The notes beneath the pieces are model-generated. The model was not told the origin of the DNA and ran no database searches. It worked only from the letters and a program-made list of their open reading frames with translations. Position numbers and translations under genes: made by a program. From Ulva prolifera (taxonomy: Eukaryota > Chlorophyta > Ulvophyceae > Ulvales > Ulvaceae), in the NCBI GenBank assembly GCA_023078555.1, contig CM041199.1, positions 9,801,315-9,865,314 of the forward strand: 64,000 bases of DNA, read 5' to 3'. Positions 58,601 to 64,000 of this stretch are shown here, one piece after another (the first letter of the stretch is position 1; each line of letters begins with the position of its first letter).

Positions 58601-61600
58601 CATTGACCTCCATTCTGGACATTGACCTCCATGCTGGACATTGACCTCCATTCTGGACATTGACCTCCATTCTGGACATTGACCCCCATTCTGGACATTG
58701 ACCTCCATTCTGGACATTGACCTCCAGGACGGGTGAGACGGACATTGACCTCCATCCTGGACATTGACCTCCATTCTGGACATTGACCTCCAGGACGGGT
58801 GAGACGGACATTGACCTCCATCCTGGACATTGACCTCCATTCTGGACATTGACCTCCAGGACGGGTGAGACGGACATTGACCTCCATTCATGACATTGAC
58901 CTCCATTTCCGACATTGACCTCCATTCTGGACATTGACCTCCATACTGGACATTGACCTCCATTCAGGACATTGACCTCCATTCTGGACATTGACCTCCA
59001 TTCTGTACATTGACCTCCATTTCCGACATTGACCTCCATTTTCGACATTGACCTCCATTCTGGACATTGACCTCCATTCTCGACATTGACCTCCATTCTG
59101 GACATTGACCTCCATCCTGGTCATTGACCTCCATTCTGGACATTGACCTCCATTTCCGACATTGACCTCCATTTTCGACATTGACCTCCATTCTGGACAT
59201 TGACCTCCATGCTGGACATTGACCTCCATTCTGGACATTGACCTCCAGGACGGGTGAGACGGACATTGACCTCCATCCTAGAGATTGACCTCCATTCTGG
59301 ACATTGACCTCCAGGACGGGTGAGACGGACATTGACCTCCATTCATGACATTGACCTCCATTTCCGACATTGACCTCCATTCTGGACATTGACCTCCATA
59401 CTGGACACTGACCTCCATTCTGGACATTGACCTCCATTTTCGACATTGACCTCCATTCTGGACATTGACCTACATGCTGGACATTGACCTCCATTCTGGA
59501 CATTGACCTCCATTCTGGACATTGACCTCCATGCTGGACATTGACCTCCATTCTGGACATTGACCTCCATTCTGGACATTGACCTCCATCTGGACATTGA
59601 CCTCCATTCTGGACATTGACCTCCATCTGGACATTGACCTCCATTCTCGACATTGACCTCCATTCGGGACATTGGCCTCCATACTGGACATTGACCTCCA
59701 TTCAGGACATTGACCTCCATTCTGGACATTGACCTCCATTCTGTACATTGACCTCCATTTCCGACATTGACCTCCATTTTCGACATTGACCTCCATTCTG
59801 GACATTGACCTCCATTCTCGACATTGACCTCCATTCTGGACATTGACCTCCATGCTGGACATTGACCTCCATTCTGGACATTGACCTCCATTCTGGACAT
59901 TGACCTCCATGCTGGACATTGACCTCCATTCTGGACATTGACCTCCATTCTGGACATTGACCTCCATCTGGACATTGACCTCCATTCTGGACATTGACCT
60001 CCATCCTGGACATTGACCTCCATTCTGGACATTGACCTCCAGGACGGGTGAGACGGACATTGACCTCCATCCTGGACATTGACCTCCATTCTGGACATTG
60101 ACCTCCAGGACGGGTGAGACGGACATTGACCTCCATCCTGGACATTGACCTCCATTCTGGACATTGACCTCCAGGACGGGTGAGACGGACATTGACCTCC
60201 ATTCATGACATTGACCTCCATTTCCGACATTGACCTCCATTCTGGACATTGACCTCCATACTGGACATTGACCTCCATTCAGGACATTGACCTCCATTCT
60301 GGACATTGACCTCCATTCTGTACATTGACCTCCATTTCCGACATTGACCTCCATTCTGGACATTGACCTCCATTTTCGACATTGACCTCCATTCTGGACA
60401 TTGACCTCCATTTCCGACATTGACCTCCATTCTGGACATTGACCTCCATTTTCGACATTGACCTCCATTCTGGACATTGACCTCCATGCTGGACATTGAC
60501 CTCCATTCTGGACATTGACCTCCATTCTGGACATTGACCCCCATTCTGGACATTGACCTCCATTTCCGACATTGACCTCCATTCTGGACATTGACCTCCA
60601 TTTTCGACATTGACCTCCATTCTGGACATTGACCTCCATTCTGGACATTGACCTCCATGCTGGACATTGACCTCCATTCTGGACATTGACCTCCATTTTC
60701 GACATTGACCTCCATTCTGGACATTGACCTCCATTTCCGACATTGACCTCCATTCTAGACATTGACCTCCATTTTCGACATTGACCTCCATTCTGGACAT
60801 TGACCCCCATACTGGACATTGAGCTCCATTTTCGACATTGACCTCCATTATGGACATTGACCTCCATTCTGGACATTGACCTCCATTCTGGACATTGACC
60901 TCCAGGACGGGTGAGACGGACATTGACCTCCATCCTAGAGATTGACCTCCATTCTGGACATTGACCTCCAGGACGGGTGAGACGGACATTGACCTCCATT
61001 CATGACATTGACCTCCATTTCCGACATTGACCTCCATTCTGGACATTGACCTCCATACTGGACATTGACCTCCATTCAGGACATTGACCTCCATTCTGGA
61101 CATTGACCTCCATTCTGTACATTGACCTCCATTTCCGACATTGACCTCCATTTTCGACATTGACCTCCATTCTGGACATTGACCTCCATTCTCGACATTG
61201 ACCTCCATTCTGGACATTGACCTCCATCCTGGTCATTGACCTCCATTCTGGACATTGACCTCCATTTCCGACATTGACCTCCATTTTCGACATTGACCTC
61301 CATTCTGGACATTGACCTCCATTCATGACATTGACCTCCATTTCCGACATTGACCTCCATTCTGGACATTGACCTCCATACTGGACATTGACCTCCATTC
61401 AGGACATTGACCTCCATTCTGGACATTGACCTCCATTCTGTACATTGACCTCCATTTCCGACATTGACCTCCATTTTCGACATTGACCTCCATTCTGGAC
61501 ATTGACCTCCATTCTCGACATTGACCTCCATTCTGGACATTGACCTCCATCCTGGTCATTGACCTCCATTCTGGACATTGACCTCCATTTCCGACATTGA

Positions 61601-62321
61601 CCTCCATTTTCGACATTGACCTCCATTCTGGACATTGACCTCCATGCTGGACATTGACCTCCATTCTGGACATTGACCTCCATGCTGGACATTGACCTCC
61701 ATTCTGGACATTGACCTCCATTCTGGACATTGACCTCCATCTGGACATTGACCTCCATTCTGGACATTGACCTCCATCTGGACATTGACCTCCATTCTCG
61801 ACATTGACCTCCATTCGGGACATTGACCTCCATTCAGGACATTGACCTCCATTCTGGACATTGACCTCCATTCTGTACATTGACCTCCATTTTCGACATT
61901 GACCTCCATGCTGGTCATTGACCTCCATTCTGGACATTGACCTCAATTCTGGACATTGACCTCCATTCTCGACATTGACCTCCATTCTCGACATTGACCT
62001 CCATTCGGGACATTGACCTCCATTTCCGACATTGACCTCCATTCTGGACATTGACCTCCATTCTGGACATTGACCTCCATTCTGGACATTGACCTCCATT
62101 CGGGACATTGACCTCCATTTTCGACATTGACCTCCATTCTGGACATTGACCTCCATACTGGACATTGACCTCCATTCGGGACATTGACCTCCATTCTGGA
62201 CATTGACCTCCATTCTGGACATTGACCTCCATACTGGACATTGACCTCCATGCTGGACATTGACCTCCATTCTGGACATTGACCTCCAGGACGGGTGAGA
62301 CGGACATTGACCTCCATTCAT
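55123..62321. repeat. 7.2-kb domain lacking the gacattaaac monomer
   Basis: No gacattaaactac monomer occurs between 55122 and 62322, against an average of about one per 700 bp to the left. The domain is rich in ggtcattgacc monomers, 18-bp ccatctgg monomers and catcctagagattgacc monomers (near 55764, 56664, 59276, 60936). Runs of three 28-bp units with cctg-tailed monomers are frequent (58072-58220, 58732-58880, 60048-60190). A 300-bp piece at 55680-55980 recurs at 56580-56880. A private change attggcctcc is at 55878, 56778 and 59675. Confidence 0.83.
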
Positions 62322-62743
62322 GACATTAAACTACATTTTCGACATTGACCTCCATTCTGGACATTGACCTCCATTTCCGACATTGACCTCCATTCTGGAC
62401 ATTGACCTCCATTCTGGACATTGACCTCCATCCTGGACATTGACCTCCATTCTGGACATTGACCTCCAGGACGGGTGAGACGGACATTGACCTCCATCCT
62501 GGACATTGACCTCCATTCTGGACATTGACCTCCAGGACGGGTGAGACGGACATTGACCTCCATCCTGGACATTGACCTCCATTCTGGACATTGACCTCCA
62601 GGACGGGTGAGACGGACATTGACCTCCATTCATGACATTGACCTCCATTTCCGACATTGACCTCCATTCTGGACATTGACCTCCATACTGGACATTGACC
62701 TCCATTCAGGACATTGACCTCCATTCTGGACATTGACCTCCAT

Positions 62744-64000
62744 CCTGGACATTGACCTCCATTCTGGACATTGACCTCCATCTGGACATTGACCTCCATT
62801 CTGGACATTGACCTCCATCTGGACATTGACCTCCATTCTCGACATTGACCTCCATTCGGGACATTGACCTCCATGCTGGTCATTGACCTCCATTCTGGAC
62901 ATTGACCTCAATTCTGGACATTGACCTCCATTCTCGACATTGACCTCCATTCTCGACATTGACCTCCATTCGGGACATTGACCTCCATTTCCGACATTGA
63001 CCTCCATTCTGGACATTGACCTCCATTCTGGACATTGACCTCCATTCTGGACATTGACCTCCATTCTGGACATTGACCTCCATTTTCGACATTGACCTCC
63101 ATTCTGGACATTGACCTCCATACTGGACATTGACCTCCATTCGGGACATTGACCTCCATTCTGGACATTGACCTCCATTCTGGACATTGACCTCCATACT
63201 GGACATTGACCTCCATCCTAGAGATTGACCTCCATTCTGGACATTGACCTCCAGGACGGGTGAGACGGACATTGACCTCCATTCATGACATTGACCTCCA
63301 TTTCCGACATTGACCTCCATTCTGGACATTGACCTCCATACTGGACATTGACCTCCATTCAGGACATTGACCTCCATTCTGGACATTGACCTCCATTCTG
63401 TACATTGACCTCCATTTCCGACATTGACCTCCATTTTCGACATTGACCTCCATTCTGGACATTGACCTCCATTCTCGACATTGACCTCCATTCTGGACAT
63501 TGACCTCCATCCTGGTCATTGACCTCCATTCTGGACATTGACCTCCATTTCCGACATTGACCTCCATTTTCGACATTGACCTCCATTCTGGACATTGACC
63601 TCCATTCTCGACATTGACCTCCATTCTGGACATTGACCTCCATGCTGGACATTGACCTCCATTCTGGACATTGACCTCCATTCTGGACATTGACCTCCAT
63701 GCTGGACATTGACCTCCATTCTGGACATTGACCTCCATTCTGGACATTGACCTCCATCTGGACATTGACCTCCATTCTGGACATTGACCTCCATCTGGAC
63801 ATTGACCTCCATTCTCGACATTGACCTCCATTCGGGACATTGACCTCCATTCAGGACATTGACCTCCATTCTGGACATTGACCTCCATTCTGTACATTGA
63901 CCTCCATTTTCGACATTGACCTCCATTCTGGACATTGACCTCCATTCTCGACATTGACCTCCATTCTGGACATTGACCTCCATCCTGGTCATTGACCTCC
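62744..64000. repeat. Copy of 56190-57446, running off the window
   Basis: The two stretches match at an offset of 6554 bp, including ggtcattgacc monomers at 56324/62878, 56960/63514 and 57433/63987 and paired 18-bp monomers. Differences include cgggtcattg at 56419 against cgggacattg, and a tcag tail near 57317 where this copy has tctg. The match is still intact at the last base, so the repeat continues beyond the window. Confidence 0.8.

Larger units (their letters stand above)
34602..60826. repeat. GAGCTC-bearing variant monomers, nine copies
   Basis: A c-to-g change in the core (gacattgagctccat) follows an actg-tailed monomer whose core reads gacccccat. Sites begin at 34602, 36878, 39173, 41307, 42997, 44571, 49969, 53212 and 60821. 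Differences of 2276, 2295, 2134 and 3243 equal the HOR periods of those regions. None was seen in the first 34 kb, so the variant labels a family confined to the right half. Confidence 0.82.
409..62340. repeat. Degenerate cassette monomer gacattaaactacatttcc, 78 copies
   Basis: Compared with the consensus core, this monomer has three substitutions (g7a, c9a, c12a). Together with the preceding tcat tail, its minus strand holds TAG, TAA and TGA in three different frames. Start positions include 409, 949, 1224, 2434, 5030, 7487, 9118, 11499, 13348, 15699, 17008, 19511, 21644, 24146, 26195, 28318, 30186, 32500, 34890, 37849, 39983, 42079, 44878, 46763, 49366, 51016, 53519, 55104 and 62322. It is almost always preceded by a 28-bp unit and a tcat-tailed monomer, a linked 66-bp cassette. 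An exception is 43474, which lacks the 28-bp unit. Two copies in the noisy segment are one base short, and 62322 ends ttttc. Confidence 0.9.
47198..63997. repeat. GGTCATTGACC variant monomers, 23 copies
   Basis: A single a-to-t change turns ggacattgacc into ggtcattgacc, a perfect inverted repeat GGTCA-T-TGACC. Starts: 47198, 47500, 48041, 48977, 49109, 50797, 52088, 52352, 54040, 55331, 55595, 56324, 56419, 56960, 57433, 57773, 59119, 61231, 61554, 61913, 62878, 63514 and 63987. I found none left of 47198. The arrangement resembles a nuclear-receptor IR1 element, but no regulatory role can be shown from sequence. Confidence 0.8.
1..64000. repeat. 19-bp tandem satellite array filling the window
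   Basis: The consensus monomer is GACATTGACCTCCATTCTG (19 bp, about 47% GC, pyrimidine-rich on the + strand). It repeats head to tail from the first base to the last with no inversion and no interspersed element. The first 15 bases are nearly invariant and the last four vary. A 28-bp unit and occasional 18-bp monomers (tail lacking one t, read as ccatctgg) are mixed in. The + strand has TGA in each monomer (catTGAcct) and is closed in all frames within 57 bp. The minus strand of the consensus has no stop in any frame. There is no recognisable gene, tRNA, rRNA or transposon. I do not recognise the satellite family; the architecture suggests eukaryotic heterochromatin. Confidence 0.97.

Noticed and set aside
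1-64000. CRISPR array
   Set aside because: The 15-bp core and 4-bp tail do not fit repeats of 23-50 bp with unique spacers of about 30 bp. Tails come from a small recurring alphabet, and no cas gene is present.
1-64000. Telomeric or CENP-B-box satellite
   Set aside because: No TTAGGG, TTTAGGG or TTAGG runs were seen. The tcgggacattg monomers share only a few bases with the CENP-B box and lack its full pattern. A non-canonical long telomere repeat cannot be excluded, but nothing supports it.
1-64000. Coding tandem repeat of a real protein, such as a mucin-like VNTR
   Set aside because: Coding repeats usually have a period divisible by three and one favoured frame. Here the period is 19, the frames are equivalent, stops recur every few hundred bases, and no non-repeat exon is seen.
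1-64000. Transposon, tRNA or rRNA remnants inside the array
   Set aside because: I found no interruption of the 19/28-bp pattern longer than the small indels described, so there is no room for such elements.

Overview
The whole 64 kb window is one uninterrupted tandem repeat (satellite or large minisatellite DNA). I find no gene, RNA gene, mobile element or CRISPR array in it. The monomer is 19 bp, GACATTGACCTCCATTCTG on the + strand, with roughly 3,300 copies. Each monomer has a nearly invariant 15-bp core (gacattgacctccat) and a variable 4-bp tail (tctg most often; also tttc, gctg, ttcc, actg, cctg, tcag, tcgg, tctc, tcat). A second unit of 28 bp keeps the first 13 bases of the core and replaces the rest with a 15-base tail, aggacgggtgagacg. 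The array runs into both window edges.

This architecture points to a eukaryotic genome, most likely a heterochromatic, pericentromeric, subtelomeric or unplaced contig. I cannot name the species. Bacterial coding density, operons, telomere repeats (TTAGGG type) and a CENP-B box are all absent.

The monomers form a higher-order repeat (HOR) hierarchy. A 66-bp cassette (28-bp unit, then a tcat-tailed monomer, then a degenerate monomer gacattaaactacatttcc) punctuates the array. The degenerate monomer occurs 78 times. Most spacings between copies are exact sums of 19s and 28s (161, 218, 237, 275, 294, 332, 408, 465, 503, 540 bp).

Layout: 1-2264 clean array; 2265 a single N; 2266 to about 5170 an indel-rich, apparently poorly polished stretch; 5171-11871 mixed HORs with 815-bp blocks; about 11872-19233 a near-perfect tandem duplication with period 3660; about 21226-24255 another copy of 16590-19620; 24256-33277 short HOR units; 33278-42078 a 2.1-2.3 kb HOR; about 40.3-45.3 kb a repeat with period 3264; about 49010-55625 a tandem duplication with period 3243; 55123-62321 a 7.2 kb domain without the degenerate monomer; 62744-64000 a copy of 56190-57446.

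Long open reading frames (up to 740 codons) exist only on the minus strand, in all three frames. They are a by-product of a stop-free 19-bp monomer and should not be read as genes. Because 19 and 28 both leave remainder 1 on division by 3, every minus frame spells the same cyclic 19-residue peptide. The most notable observations are the core/tail code, the frame-invariant repeat with its three-frame stop cassette, the recent kilobase-scale duplications, and a regional variant that makes a perfect inverted repeat GGTCA-T-TGACC, seen only right of 47.2 kb.
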